Shown here in pieces: positions 1 to 8,209 of a stretch of 24,072 nucleotides of DNA (its first letter is position 1; every line of letters begins with the position of its first letter). The stretch is from CAZQXD01 sp964597315. GTDB lineage: Bacteria; Pseudomonadota; Gammaproteobacteria; Competibacterales; Competibacteraceae. The stretch spans positions 1 to 24,072 of the forward strand of contig CAZQXD010000066.1 in assembly GCA_964597315.1 (NCBI GenBank), written 5' to 3'. The position numbers and the translations under genes are program-made. Below the pieces are notes generated by a model. The model saw nothing but the letters and a program-made list of their open reading frames with translations. It searched no databases and was not told where the DNA came from.

Positions 1-25
1 TGGTTGCCGCCTGAGAAGTTGGAAG

Positions 26-54
26 CCTCGCCCGTCAGGGCGGGGAGCAGTCAC
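26..54 (+). mobile_element. Probable IS200/IS605-type right-end hairpin (edge of a tnpB element)
   Basis: An 8-bp stem, CCTCGCCC at 26-33 against GGGCGGGG at 38-45 with one G-T pair, encloses the tetraloop GTCA and is followed by AGCAGTCAC. Subterminal hairpins of this form, just after a tnpB stop codon and ending in a short cleavage motif, are typical of IS200/IS605/IS1341 elements, where they also form the 3' part of the omega RNA. A TGA at 12-14 could be the stop of the tnpB gene, but the gene body lies outside the window. The hairpin is seen; the element identity is inferred. It could instead simply be a terminator for psd transcripts arriving on the other strand. Confidence 0.45.
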
Positions 55-107
55 CTGTACGGGCTTTCAGGAGTGAGGTCCGCGAGGCCGGGGTCGGAAT
101 TCCAGCG

Positions 108-1031
108 TTATGGCGCTTCAGGGCGCGGTGTCGCCAGGTGTTGGCCGACCTGGACTCGGGCTTCGGGGCGCAGCGCCGGGTTCCATGCCACCGCTCCTGG
201 GCCGAACAGCACAATGACCGTGGAACCCATGTTGAATCGGCCCATCTCCGAGCCTCGCTCCAGGCTCACCGCATCCGAACCATGACTGGGATATGTCCAG
301 CGCCGCACCCGAGTTGTAGCGTGCGGGGTGATGGCGCCAGCCCAGACGGTCTCCATAGAACCCACGTTGATAGCCCCCACCAAGATCAGGGCCATGGGAC
401 CCAGCGCCGTGTCAAACAGGGTGACCACTCGCTCGTTACGGGCGAACAGCCCAGGCACCACCCGAGTGGTGAGGGGGGAAACGCTGAATAATTTACCTGG
501 AATATGCACCATTTCGGTCAGCCGCCCGGCTAGAGGCATATGGATGCGGTGATAGTCCCTGGGGGACAAGTACAGGGTGGCGAAAGCCCCATTCAAAAAC
601 GGCTGGGCGCGGTCCGGCTCCCCCCCGAGCAAGGCGGTCAGGGAAAAGCTTCGGCCCTTGGCTTGAAATACCGTATCCGCGTCGATGTTCCCGGCCTGGC
701 TGACAAAGCCATCCACGGGACAGCAGGGTATGGTCTCACCGGGGATCAGAGGCCGCGCATCATGTCGTATCGCTCGGGTGAAGAAAGCATTGAAGGTGGC
801 GTACTGTCCAGGATCCGGCTCCTGGGCTTCGGACATATCCACCTGAAAATGGCGGATAAAAGCCCGAATCAGCCGGTTTCGCAGCCACGGGGTTTCCAGT
901 CGGGTCAGCCAATAGGCCCAGTTGCTGATCAGGCGCTGAGGATACAGGTACTGGGGCAGGGTGCGTAGCCGGTCCCCCAGGCTGGGGGTGCTGGGGTCCG
1001 TGGATAAGGGGGGGGCGGGTCGGTTAGTCAT
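108..1031 (-). CDS. psd: Phosphatidylserine decarboxylase proenzyme
   Basis: Pyruvoyl enzyme that decarboxylates phosphatidylserine to phosphatidylethanolamine at the inner membrane. The predicted product has 307 residues. The self-cleavage motif reads MGST, with the scissile bond expected between Gly269 and Ser270; Ser270 would become the pyruvoyl group. The catalytic Asp lies in CPVDGFVSQAG and the His in HRIHMPLAG. The ATG at 1031 (MTNRPAPP) was chosen because longer forms would overlap the end of the upstream SCO gene. With this start the gap is 16 bp, which suggests co-transcription with that gene. Length and motifs match bacterial Psd, so the assignment is firm; only the N-terminus is open. 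Confidence 0.95.
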   Translation of the reverse strand: MTNRPAPPLSTDPSTPSLGDRLRTLPQYLYPQRLISNWAYWLTRLETPWLRNRLIRAFIRHFQVDMSEAQEPDPGQYATFNAFFTRAIRHDARPLIPGETIPCCPVDGFVSQAGNIDADTVFQAKGRSFSLTALLGGEPDRAQPFLNGAFATLYLSPRDYHRIHMPLAGRLTEMVHIPGKLFSVSPLTTRVVPGLFARNERVVTLFDTALGPMALILVGAINVGSMETVWAGAITPHATTRVRRWTYPSHGSDAVSLERGSEMGRFNMGSTVIVLFGPGAVAWNPALRPEARVQVGQHLATPRPEAP

Positions 1032-1047
1032 GGTGCGAAAACGGGCC

Positions 1048-1692
1048 TCAAGCGCCGGAAGTGGAACGGTACTGGTCGAGAATTTTGGCGAAATCTCTGG
1101 CCAGGGTATCGGGATCGTGAGCGGTGAACACCGCATGCAACCGGCCTTGGGGGTCCACCAGGATCACCGCCGAGGAATGATCGACGGGGTAGTCCTCGGT
1201 CTCGGGATTGTCCGGCACCCGATACATCACGCCCACCTGCCGGGCCAGGTGGCTGAGTTGTTCGTCGCTGCCTGTGGCGCCCTGGAAGTCAGGATGAAAA
1301 TAACTGGCGTAGTCTCCCAGACGGGCCGGGGTGTCCCGGCGGGGGTCCACGGAGATCAGCCAGTATTCGGTATCAGCGTCTAGCCCTTGCTGTTGCAGTT
1401 GCCGCTCCAGGCCGGCCAGGTCGGCCAAGGTAGTGGGGCAGACATCCGGGCAATAGGTATAGCCGAAGTAAAGAAAGCTCCATCGGTCCTTGAACCGCTC
1501 GGGTCCGAAGGGCCGGCCGTCCTGGTCCAATAGGGTGAAATCCTCAATCGGTTGAGGCTCGGGCAGCAGGATACCGGCGATTTCTAGGGGCGGAGCAGCG
1601 GGCTGGTGAGTGATTAACTGCCCCAGCCACAGGCCAGCTCCCAAGGCCAGGGCGCTAATCAGGACCAGAGGGATAAGGGATCCGCGGGTCAT
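1048..1692 (-). CDS. SCO1/SenC family copper chaperone (thioredoxin-like)
   Basis: Membrane-anchored thioredoxin-fold protein of the SCO1/SenC/PrrC family, which delivers copper to the CuA site of cytochrome oxidase and has thiol-redox activity. With the start at 1692 it has 214 residues. Residues 6-26 form one hydrophobic anchor. The copper ligands are the CxxxC pair Cys81/Cys85 in YCPDVCP and His172 in VDHSSAV, all present, so it should bind metal. In-frame ATGs also occur at 1710 and 1704. I prefer 1692 because GGA sits 7 bases upstream, while the earlier ones lack a ribosome site. It is divergent from prmB and sits 16 bp upstream of psd. No oxidase genes lie in the window, so the client is unknown. 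Confidence 0.9.
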   Translation of the reverse strand: MTRGSLIPLVLISALALGAGLWLGQLITHQPAAPPLEIAGILLPEPQPIEDFTLLDQDGRPFGPERFKDRWSFLYFGYTYCPDVCPTTLADLAGLERQLQQQGLDADTEYWLISVDPRRDTPARLGDYASYFHPDFQGATGSDEQLSHLARQVGVMYRVPDNPETEDYPVDHSSAVILVDPQGRLHAVFTAHDPDTLARDFAKILDQYRSTSGA

Positions 1693-1771
1693 CGGTGTTT
1701 CCATCAACATTTAACGGGCCGGTGAGTGTACCCCAAAGCCGGACGAGGGTGGCAGCGGCCCGCCGCCGTTG

Positions 1772-1777
1772 TATTAT
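1772..1777 (+). promoter_or_regulatory. Possible -10 element for prmB in the divergent SCO/prmB gap
   Basis: TATTAT lies 24 bp before the prmB ATG. No convincing -35 is visible at 16-18 bp. The same stretch read on the minus strand (CATAATAC) could equally serve the SCO gene. Weak evidence. Confidence 0.25.
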
Positions 1778-1800
1778 GCGGGCTTTGCCACTGCCCTCCC

Positions 1801-2739
1801 ATGCCAAACATGTCATCTCACGATTCCGTCGCCGCGCAACTCTCCCGTATCCGGGATTTCATCCGCTGGGGCGCGTCCCGTATGCATGAGGCCGGACTGC
1901 ATTTCGGCCACGGTACCAGCGACGCCCTTGATGAAGCCGTCGCGCTGGTGCTGCATGCCCTGCATCTGCCCCCTGATCTACACTCGGATTACTTCGATGC
2001 CGTGCTTCTGCCGGAGGAGAAAGACAAGGTGCTGGCCTTGCTTCGCCGTCGCGTGGAGGAGCGCATTCCCGCTGCCTATCTGATGAATCGGACCTGGTTC
2101 ATGGGGTTGGAATTCTACGTGGATTCGCGGGTGCTGGTGCCCCGCTCGCCCCTGGCTGAAGGCATCGAACAGCGCTTCAGCCCCTGGGTGAAGCCGGATC
2201 GGGTGCAGCGAATTCTTGATTTGTGTACCGGCAGCGGTTGTATCGGCATCGCTTGCGCCTACGCTTTTCTGGATGCCGACGTGGACATGACCGATATTTC
2301 CGAGGATGCCCTGGCGGTGGCCCAGCACAATATCGAAGCTCACGGCCTGGAGGGCCGGGTGCGGGCGGTTCGCTCGGATCTGTTTCGGGACTTGGCCGGA
2401 CAGCGCTATGACCTGATTGTCAGCAACCCCCCCTATGTGGGTCGGGAGGAACTGGAATCCCTGCCCCCGGAATACCGCCACGAACCGGCCCTAGGCCTAG
2501 CGTCGGGGGAGCAGGGACTGGACGCCGTGCTGGAGATTCTCCATCAGGCCGGGGATCATCTGACCGACGCGGGGGTGCTGGTGGTGGAAGTGGGAAACAC
2601 TCAGGAGTTGCTAATGGAAGCGTTGCCGGAAGCCCCGTTTACTTGGCTGGAGTTCCAGCGGGGTGGGCAGGGGGTGTTTCTGCTGACCCGGGAGCAGTTA
2701 CGGGAAGCCGGGCAGTGGCTGTATCAAGAGTGGGAATGA
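1801..2739 (+). CDS. prmB: 50S ribosomal protein L3 N5-glutamine methyltransferase
   Basis: SAM-dependent methyltransferase that modifies a glutamine side chain of ribosomal protein L3. The 312-residue product follows E. coli PrmB closely. It has the N-terminal helical segment with RWGASRMHEAG, the PrmB-typical VDSRVLVPRSP stretch (about 107-117), SAM motif I DLCTGSGCIG (140-149), and the catalytic NPPY at 209-212 that holds the target glutamine amide. The YRHEPALGLASG segment after NPPY separates PrmB from the release-factor enzyme PrmC. Neither ATG 1801 nor ATG 1810 has a clear Shine-Dalgarno sequence, so the start could be either. It is divergent from the SCO gene and followed by an 87-bp gap. 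Confidence 0.95.
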   Translation: MPNMSSHDSVAAQLSRIRDFIRWGASRMHEAGLHFGHGTSDALDEAVALVLHALHLPPDLHSDYFDAVLLPEEKDKVLALLRRRVEERIPAAYLMNRTWFMGLEFYVDSRVLVPRSPLAEGIEQRFSPWVKPDRVQRILDLCTGSGCIGIACAYAFLDADVDMTDISEDALAVAQHNIEAHGLEGRVRAVRSDLFRDLAGQRYDLIVSNPPYVGREELESLPPEYRHEPALGLASGEQGLDAVLEILHQAGDHLTDAGVLVVEVGNTQELLMEALPEAPFTWLEFQRGGQGVFLLTREQLREAGQWLYQEWE

Positions 2740-2826
2740 ACCGCCCTATCGCCTTTTCACGGCTGTCTAGCCGCTTCTAGCCGCTGTTCGGTCTAATCAT
2801 TCATTGAATCAGGACGAAGTCATGTC

Positions 2827-5031
2827 ATGCCCTCCGAACTGAATTTCAAGTCACCACCCTCCACCGGGACGCCCCAGCCTCCAAAAGCACTGGCCGTGAA
2901 TCTACAAGCCCGAATGTTGGCCGAAGCGGTGCGTTTGCACGAACATTCCCGGGGCGAGCTGCTGGATGATCCCGCCGCAGAGGCCGCAGCCCGGCAGGCT
3001 GGCGGCGATCTGGAGCAACGTATCGTTTCCCGGGCCAATACTTTGGCGCTGGCTCCCGACCTGGCTCAGGCTCTGCGCCAGTTACGGGGGGCGGTGCTGG
3101 TGGTGTTGGCCATCGCCTTGCTGCTGGCTGTGGTTGGTGGCGCGGCGACCGCCCGGGCGGCCTTGGGTAACTCCGGTGAAGCGAACTTCTTTTGGGTGCT
3201 GGGGGGGATTCTCGGGGTGCATTGCCTGACCCTGCTGGCTTGGCTGGGGTTGATGCTGGTCCGGCCTGGCGCCCTGGCCGGAGGGTCTCTGGGTGGGGTG
3301 GTATTCAGCCTCGGCCAGCGAATCAGCCAACGGCTGCATGAGGGACCGGTCCAGCTCGCTGCCGTGCGGGCGGTGGCGTCGGTATTCTCTCAGGGTTTTG
3401 TGGGACGCTGGACCCTTAGTGCCATCAGCCACGCCTTATGGCTGGGCTTTCTGTTAGGCAGCCTGGTCATGGTCCTTTTGGTGCTTAGCACCCATCAGTT
3501 CACGTTTGTCTGGGAAACCACCATTCTCTCGGAGCGCAGTTATGTCCCTTTGACCCGAGGTATCGCCAGTTTGCCGGAATTCCTAGGGTTCACCACCCCG
3601 GATATCGGTCAGATCCGAGCCAGCCGGGGCGGGTTGCCGGAAGCGGCTTCGGCTGGGATCGGGGAGGCTTGGGCCGGACTGCTGGTGGGGGCCGTGGTCG
3701 TTTATGGACTGTTGCCGCGCCTCGTGCTGCTGGTGCTGTCGGTGGGGCTGGCGCGCCGGTCCGCCCGGCGGTTTCGCTTGGATATCAGCCTGCCCGGGTT
3801 CGCCCGTCTGGAATCGCGATTAATGCCCACGGCCACCAATCTCGGTGTGGTGGATGCCGAGCCGGACCCTGTTCCATTCGACGCAGGCGCTGTGGCCGGG
3901 ATAGCGCCGCGGCGCAGCCGTGGCCACGGGCCGGTGGCGGTGTTGGGTCTGGAACTGGATGTTCCCGCCGCCAATTGGCCGCCGACACTAGCGGGAATAG
4001 AGTGGCTGGACCTGGGCATGGTGGACTCCCGTGATGACCGCCGCCGGGTCAAGGAGCAACTGGCAACGGCCCTGACGCCGCCCCGGCTGATTGCCGTGGT
4101 CTGCTCCGCCCTGAACACCCCCGATCGGGGGGTGCGGGCTTTTATCACCGACCTGGAGCGTCATTCCGATGCCCCGGTGGCGCTGATCGTCAGCGACGGC
4201 CAGCGGCTTCGGGAGCGTAGTTCCGCCGAGGAAGCCACCCAACGTCTGGCGGACTGGCATACCCTTGCCGCCGAAGCGGGGATTGACGAGGCGTGGGTGG
4301 GTGATGTGGATCTCGCGCACCTGACGGACATCAGCCGCGCCCGGCTAGGACGCTTGTTAGGGGCAGCCAAAGGCGTCGAGCCAATCCCGGCCCGGCGGAT
4401 CGAGCGAGCCTTCGAGCTGATCGGCGAGCACGCGGCCCGCTGGTCCGGGCCGCCGGGGCAAGCCCAGCAAGCGGAGTTGCACAGGCTCATCGCCCGCTTG
4501 TACCAAAGTCATGATGGCCATCGGGATTGGCAGGCCCTGCTGGGAGCGCGCCTTGAGGACGGCGGCGCTAGCCTGGCCGACCAACTCCAGGGTGGCGCCC
4601 GGCGAATGACCGAACTGCTGCCGCGACGACTACGCCTGAAGCCCCGCTGGTTGGCCGCCGGCGCCACGGCCGGGGCCTTGGGTTGCGTGGCCGCCGCCAC
4701 CCTGGTGTCGCCAGCGGCCATCGCATCCCTGCCGTTATGGGCTGGGCTGGGTTCGGTGTTGACAGCGGTTCTGCCTGACCGGAGCAACCCGACCGGGACG
4801 GCGACTGAGGAGCCGGTGACCACGGATTTGGGCCAGGGGGTCGGGGCCGCCGCCCTGTTCGCCGTGCTGCTGGAACTCCAGGGGCGGGACGAAGCCGCCA
4901 TTACCCGGATCATAGACCAGGTGGCGGGCGACGATGTGCCCGTCATGGAAGATGCCGGGGCCGTCCGCCGCTGGCTGGATGATCTGCGCCACCGGTTGGA
5001 CCTGGCCCTATCCCAGGAGGGTAGCCTATGA
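2827..5031 (+). CDS. DUF2868 domain membrane protein
   Basis: Member of the uncharacterised DUF2868 family, with 734 residues. The N-terminus is soluble and charged, with the family-typical ARMLAEAVRLHEHSRG and ERRIVSRA-like segments. Hydrophobic spans follow near 88-112, 121-145, 198-221 and 281-307. A long soluble region runs from about 310 to 620, and a further hydrophobic stretch lies around 625-660. No enzymatic motif is visible. The stop codon overlaps the ATG of the next gene by four bases (ATGA), so the two are almost certainly translationally coupled. Proteins of this family are usually encoded beside DUF3482 GTPases, which suggests a membrane platform for the GTPase. That role is inference. 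The start at 2827 has only a weak AGGA upstream. Confidence 0.85.
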   Translation: MPSELNFKSPPSTGTPQPPKALAVNLQARMLAEAVRLHEHSRGELLDDPAAEAAARQAGGDLEQRIVSRANTLALAPDLAQALRQLRGAVLVVLAIALLLAVVGGAATARAALGNSGEANFFWVLGGILGVHCLTLLAWLGLMLVRPGALAGGSLGGVVFSLGQRISQRLHEGPVQLAAVRAVASVFSQGFVGRWTLSAISHALWLGFLLGSLVMVLLVLSTHQFTFVWETTILSERSYVPLTRGIASLPEFLGFTTPDIGQIRASRGGLPEAASAGIGEAWAGLLVGAVVVYGLLPRLVLLVLSVGLARRSARRFRLDISLPGFARLESRLMPTATNLGVVDAEPDPVPFDAGAVAGIAPRRSRGHGPVAVLGLELDVPAANWPPTLAGIEWLDLGMVDSRDDRRRVKEQLATALTPPRLIAVVCSALNTPDRGVRAFITDLERHSDAPVALIVSDGQRLRERSSAEEATQRLADWHTLAAEAGIDEAWVGDVDLAHLTDISRARLGRLLGAAKGVEPIPARRIERAFELIGEHAARWSGPPGQAQQAELHRLIARLYQSHDGHRDWQALLGARLEDGGASLADQLQGGARRMTELLPRRLRLKPRWLAAGATAGALGCVAAATLVSPAAIASLPLWAGLGSVLTAVLPDRSNPTGTATEEPVTTDLGQGVGAAALFAVLLELQGRDEAAITRIIDQVAGDDVPVMEDAGAVRRWLDDLRHRLDLALSQEGSL

Positions 5032-6431
5032 GCAAGCCGGTTCTCAAAGTGGCCGTGGTGGGCCATACCAATACCGGTAAAACCTCGCTGCTGCGAACCC
5101 TCACCCGGGACGCCACCTTCGGGGAAATCTCCAACCGGCCATCCACTACCCGCCATGTGGAGGGTACCGCCTTGCTGGTTGACGGCCAGCCTGTCGTGGA
5201 GTTATTCGACACCCCAGGATTAGAGGATTCCATCGGATTGCTGGATCATCTGGACAGCCTGCGTCAGGATCGCCATGCCGATCCCATCGACTTGATTCTT
5301 CAGTTCTTGGACAGCCCTGCGGCGACCGGGGAGTTCGAGCAAGAGGCCAAAGCCCTACGCCAGGTCATGGCCGGCGATTTGGTGCTCTATGTGATCGACG
5401 CTCGGGACCGGGTGTTGGGCAAACATCGGGATGAACTAGAGATTCTAGGCCGCTGCGCCAGGCCGGTGGTGCCGGTGCTCAACTTCGTGGCCAGCCCCGA
5501 GGCCAAGACCGCCCAATGGCGGGACCATCTGGCCCGGGTCAATATGCACGCAGTGGTGGAGTTCGATACCGTGGTTTTGGATGAGCGGGGGGAGCGGCGG
5601 CTGTTCGAAAAGATGCAGACGCTGCTGGACCACTTCCATGGCACCCTGGAGGCGGTGATCCGGGAACACAAGGAGCAGCGGGAACGGTTGCGGCGGGCCG
5701 CTGCCGAGTTGCTGGCCGATCTGTTGATCGACGCCGCCGCCCTGGTGATAACGGCTTCCGAAGATGAGGTCCAGGGAGGCGATGCGGTGGAACACCTCAA
5801 ACAAAGGGTGCGGCGCCGGGAACAACAATGTGTTGAGGGTCTGTTGGAGATTTTCCGGTTCCGGGCCGATGACTATGCCGGTGATGACCTACCCATTAGC
5901 GAGGGTCAATGGGGTTCGGACCTGTTCAGTGTGGCCGCCCTCAAGGAATTTGGCATCCGCGCTGGTGGCGCTGCGGCGGCCGGGGGCATGGCCGGGCTGG
6001 CTGTGGATGCCCTGCTAGGGGGCGCCAGCCTGGGGGCCGGGGCGGCAATGGGGGCCACTCTGGGCGCTTTATGGAGTACGGCACAGGGTCAGGGGCGAAA
6101 GTTGGCCGATTGGTTGCGAGGGTATACGGAACTGCGGGTCAACGACGCCACTTTGCGGCTGCTGGCGGTGCGTCAGATTGAGTTGGTTCGGGCTTTGCAG
6201 CGGCGCGGTCACGCCAGCCAGAACAAAATTCGGGTTGCCCCCCAGGAGGATGCCGCCATCAAAACTTGGGTAAAGGGGGAGTTGCCGGCGGTGATTGCCG
6301 AGGCCAGGCTCAATCCCGAATGGTCAAGGCTTAACGGGGAGTTGCCCCTTGAGCCGGATGGGGAACGTTTGGCTGCTCAGGAAAGTCTGTCCACCCTGTT
6401 CCAAGATGCGTTTTTGAGGGACAAAAGCTGA
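5028..6431 (+). CDS. DUF3482 domain GTPase
   Basis: Era/dynamin-like P-loop GTPase with a DUF3482 C-terminal region, 467 residues. G1 is GHTNTGKTS (12-20), the G2 threonine is Thr40 or Thr41 in RPSTTRH, and G3 is DTPG (61-64). The expected NKxD guanine-specificity motif is replaced by NFVA at 152-155, so base recognition may be altered. A charged, probably coiled-coil segment spans 205-265. A Gly/Ala-rich amphipathic or membrane-inserting stretch spans 311-350 (GGAAAAGGMAGLAVDALLGG). AGGAGG lies about 7 bases before the ATG. The start overlaps the DUF2868 stop, and an intrinsic terminator follows, so this is a two-gene unit. Function is unknown; membrane remodelling or stress sensing is only a guess from domain layout. 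Confidence 0.87.
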   Translation: MSKPVLKVAVVGHTNTGKTSLLRTLTRDATFGEISNRPSTTRHVEGTALLVDGQPVVELFDTPGLEDSIGLLDHLDSLRQDRHADPIDLILQFLDSPAATGEFEQEAKALRQVMAGDLVLYVIDARDRVLGKHRDELEILGRCARPVVPVLNFVASPEAKTAQWRDHLARVNMHAVVEFDTVVLDERGERRLFEKMQTLLDHFHGTLEAVIREHKEQRERLRRAAAELLADLLIDAAALVITASEDEVQGGDAVEHLKQRVRRREQQCVEGLLEIFRFRADDYAGDDLPISEGQWGSDLFSVAALKEFGIRAGGAAAAGGMAGLAVDALLGGASLGAGAAMGATLGALWSTAQGQGRKLADWLRGYTELRVNDATLRLLAVRQIELVRALQRRGHASQNKIRVAPQEDAAIKTWVKGELPAVIAEARLNPEWSRLNGELPLEPDGERLAAQESLSTLFQDAFLRDKS

Positions 6432-6497
6432 GGCGGGAACTTCAACGCTGCCGCTGAGTACTAATTACTGTGACTCCCCCCTTGATGGTGTAGTTTG

Positions 6498-6524
6498 CCG
6501 GAGCTTGAGGCTCCGGTTTTTTTT
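6498..6524 (+). terminator. Intrinsic terminator of the DUF2868-DUF3482 unit
   Basis: CCGGAGC (6498-6504), loop TTGAG, GCTCCGG (6510-6516), then eight T residues. It lies 66 bp after the GTPase stop. Confidence 0.9.
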
Positions 6525-6542
6525 CGCCCAGCCCCAACGCAA

Positions 6543-6571
6543 GCGGGCGGGGTAACAGGAACCCCGCCCGC
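6543..6571 (-). terminator. Hairpin downstream of narK
   Basis: A perfect 10-bp GC stem, GCGGGCGGGG (6543-6552) against CCCCGCCCGC (6562-6571), with a 9-base loop. It lies just past the narK stop and faces the convergent terminator. There is no T-run on either side, so it may protect the 3' end rather than terminate efficiently. Confidence 0.5.
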
Positions 6572-6587
6572 CGGTTATCAAGGGTTG

Positions 6588-7931
6588 TTATGCCTGAGCT
6601 GTGGCGGCCCGCTGCTGCAGGGCTTCAGCGAAGTTGCGGTCTTCTTCGATAATGGTCTCGGGAGAGAACCGCACCAGAAGAGCGCAGAAAGAGCAGGCAA
6701 TGACCGCCAGGCCCAGCAGCAACAGCCCTTCCTGATAGCTCAGGGACTCGGACTTGAACAGGAACCCGGCCATCACCGCTCCGGCGTTGCCGCCCGCGCC
6801 GACGATGCCGGCCACGGCGCCCAGGGCTTTTTTATTGACAAACGGCACGATACCGAAGGTGGCGCCCTCTGACATCTGCACGAACAGGGAGAACAGCACC
6901 ATGGTGGATACGGCCATGATCAGCACGTTCATCTGGGAGAACAGTACCAGGGCGCAACCCTCCAGGAACAGCACCGCGAACAAGAAATACACCCGGCCCT
7001 TGAGTCCAGATTTTTGGGCGAACATATCAGAGAAGATTCCGCCGAGGCTGCGGGCGAAGATGTTCATCAGTCCGAACAGACCGGCGATCAGGCCCGCAGT
7101 TTGGAGGTCTAGGGTGAACTTGTCGAAATAGTAGATGGCGGCGATATTATTGATCGTCAGTTCTACGCCGAAGCAGGCGGCGTAGACGAAGAACAAGGCC
7201 CACACCCGGTAGTCTTTGGCGGCGGCTATGAAGGTGCCGGAGGCGCTGCGCTCGGCTTTGGCAAGGGGCAGCTTGCCCTGGGCGCGCAGCTCGTCATAGT
7301 TGCCGTCGGGGCAGTCGGTGGTGAACTTCCAGTAGAAAAGCCCCGCCAGCAGCAGCACCATGCCGGGAACGATCATGGCGATCCGCCAGCCGGCGGCCTC
7401 GGAGACGCCGAACATCATCACCGCCGCGAACACCAAGGGCATGACCATCTGAGTGACGCCGCCGCCGAGGTTGCCCCAGCCGGCGGTGGTGGCGTTGGCG
7501 GTGCCTACCACGTTAGGGGCGAACATCACCGAGGTTTGGTACTGGGTGATGACGAAAGAGGCCCCGATGGCGCCGATAGCCAGGCGGAACAGCAGAAAAC
7601 TTTCGTAGCTGTCGGCCAGACCGATGCACATCACCGGTATCGAGCCTAGCACCAGCAGCCAGGTATAGGTCTTGCGGGGGCCGAACTTATCGCATAAGGG
7701 ACCGATCAGCAGCCGCACCAAAATAGTGATGGCCACCGAAGCAATGATAGTGTTGCCGATCTCGGCCTTGGTCAGCCCCAGGTCTTCCCGGACCACCGCC
7801 ATCAGCGGGGCGATGCCGAACCAGCCAAAAAAGCAGAGAAAGAAAGACAGCCAAGTCAGATGGAAGGTGCGCATCTGAATGGTTTTTAGGCTGAATAAAT
7901 TGATGCGTGATGCCTTGTTTTGGACTTCCAC
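6588..7931 (-). CDS. narK: Nitrate/nitrite transporter, MFS family (NarK-type)
   Basis: Inner-membrane major-facilitator transporter of the nitrate/nitrite porter family, 447 residues with about 12 hydrophobic segments. The two Gly-rich nitrate signatures are present: GWGNLGGGVTQMVMP in the first half and GAGGNAGAVMAG in the second. FRLAIGAIGASF carries the conserved helix-4 region. The start is GTG at 7931, with AAAGGAG seven bases upstream. It is preceded by a sigma-54 promoter and a leader with an intrinsic terminator (separate entries), so expression is probably tied to nitrogen status and to nitrate/nitrite through the ANTAR protein at 9409-9990. No nitrate reductase gene lies in the window, so assimilatory and respiratory roles cannot be separated by neighbours. 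The sigma-54/ANTAR control points towards assimilation. Confidence 0.93.
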   Translation of the reverse strand: MEVQNKASRINLFSLKTIQMRTFHLTWLSFFLCFFGWFGIAPLMAVVREDLGLTKAEIGNTIIASVAITILVRLLIGPLCDKFGPRKTYTWLLVLGSIPVMCIGLADSYESFLLFRLAIGAIGASFVITQYQTSVMFAPNVVGTANATTAGWGNLGGGVTQMVMPLVFAAVMMFGVSEAAGWRIAMIVPGMVLLLAGLFYWKFTTDCPDGNYDELRAQGKLPLAKAERSASGTFIAAAKDYRVWALFFVYAACFGVELTINNIAAIYYFDKFTLDLQTAGLIAGLFGLMNIFARSLGGIFSDMFAQKSGLKGRVYFLFAVLFLEGCALVLFSQMNVLIMAVSTMVLFSLFVQMSEGATFGIVPFVNKKALGAVAGIVGAGGNAGAVMAGFLFKSESLSYQEGLLLLGLAVIACSFCALLVRFSPETIIEEDRNFAEALQQRAATAQA

Positions 7932-7975
7932 GGTTTTGCTCCTTTAAGTTGAATAAAAAAATTATGAATTCGGGC

Positions 7976-8017
7976 AAAAAAAACGTCCGAACCCAGCCTG
8001 GAGGCAGGATCGGACGT
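7976..8017 (-). terminator. Intrinsic terminator (attenuator) in the narK leader
   Basis: On the minus strand ACGTCCGA (8017-8010) pairs with TCGGACGT (7990-7983), with further internal GCC/GGC pairing in the 19-base interior, followed by a run of eight T residues. It lies between the promoter and the narK ribosome site, so it would stop transcription before narK unless it is disrupted. Confidence 0.85.
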
Positions 8018-8078
8018 CGTTGTCTTGTGCGGGTCTTCGCTAACCCTGATTTCGAGTGCCTACACTCGCCTTTGAGTG
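8013..8078 (-). promoter_or_regulatory. Candidate ANTAR-responsive leader RNA (tandem A1/G4 hexaloop hairpins)
   Basis: Reading the narK leader 5' to 3' on the minus strand gives three small hairpins whose six-base loops have A at position 1 and G at position 4, the signature bound by ANTAR proteins. They are CACUC-AAAGGC-GAGUG (8078-8063), GGGUU-AGCGAA-GACCC (8046-8031, closed by a U-G pair) and GAC-AACGAC-GUC (8024-8013). The last has only three pairs, and its 3' arm lies inside the 5' arm of the terminator, so the two cannot form together. A competing stem CGAGUG/CACUCG (8068-8053) could unfold the first hairpin. The loops are seen; ANTAR binding is inferred from the known NasR/NasT/EutV mechanism. 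Confidence 0.62.
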
Positions 8079-8111
8079 AAGAGCACGGGGTGCAATGCGT
8101 TATGAAGGGTT

Positions 8112-8128
8112 ATGCAACTCTTGGGCCA
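8112..8128 (-). promoter_or_regulatory. Sigma-54 (RpoN) promoter of narK
   Basis: The minus strand reads TGGCCCAAGAGTTGCAT. GG at -24 and GC at -12 are separated by exactly 10 bases, and the TTGCA half is perfect; only the A of TGGCAC and the following G deviate. Predicted transcription start is near 8102, giving a leader of about 170 nt before the narK GTG. An AT-rich stretch (8129-8175) lies upstream. Confidence 0.75.
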
Positions 8129-8209
8129 TTTTTGTATTTATGGGTAACTATATCAATATAAATGACTTTTTTTCAGCCCAAGCGATAAGCTTGTCATCTT
8201 TGATATTGC

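Noticed and set aside
8140..8146. TACCCAT on the minus strand, a NarL/NarP-like heptamer next to the narK sigma-54 promoter
   Set aside because: It is a single heptamer without an inverted partner; chance is likely, and NarL control of sigma-54 promoters is not usual.
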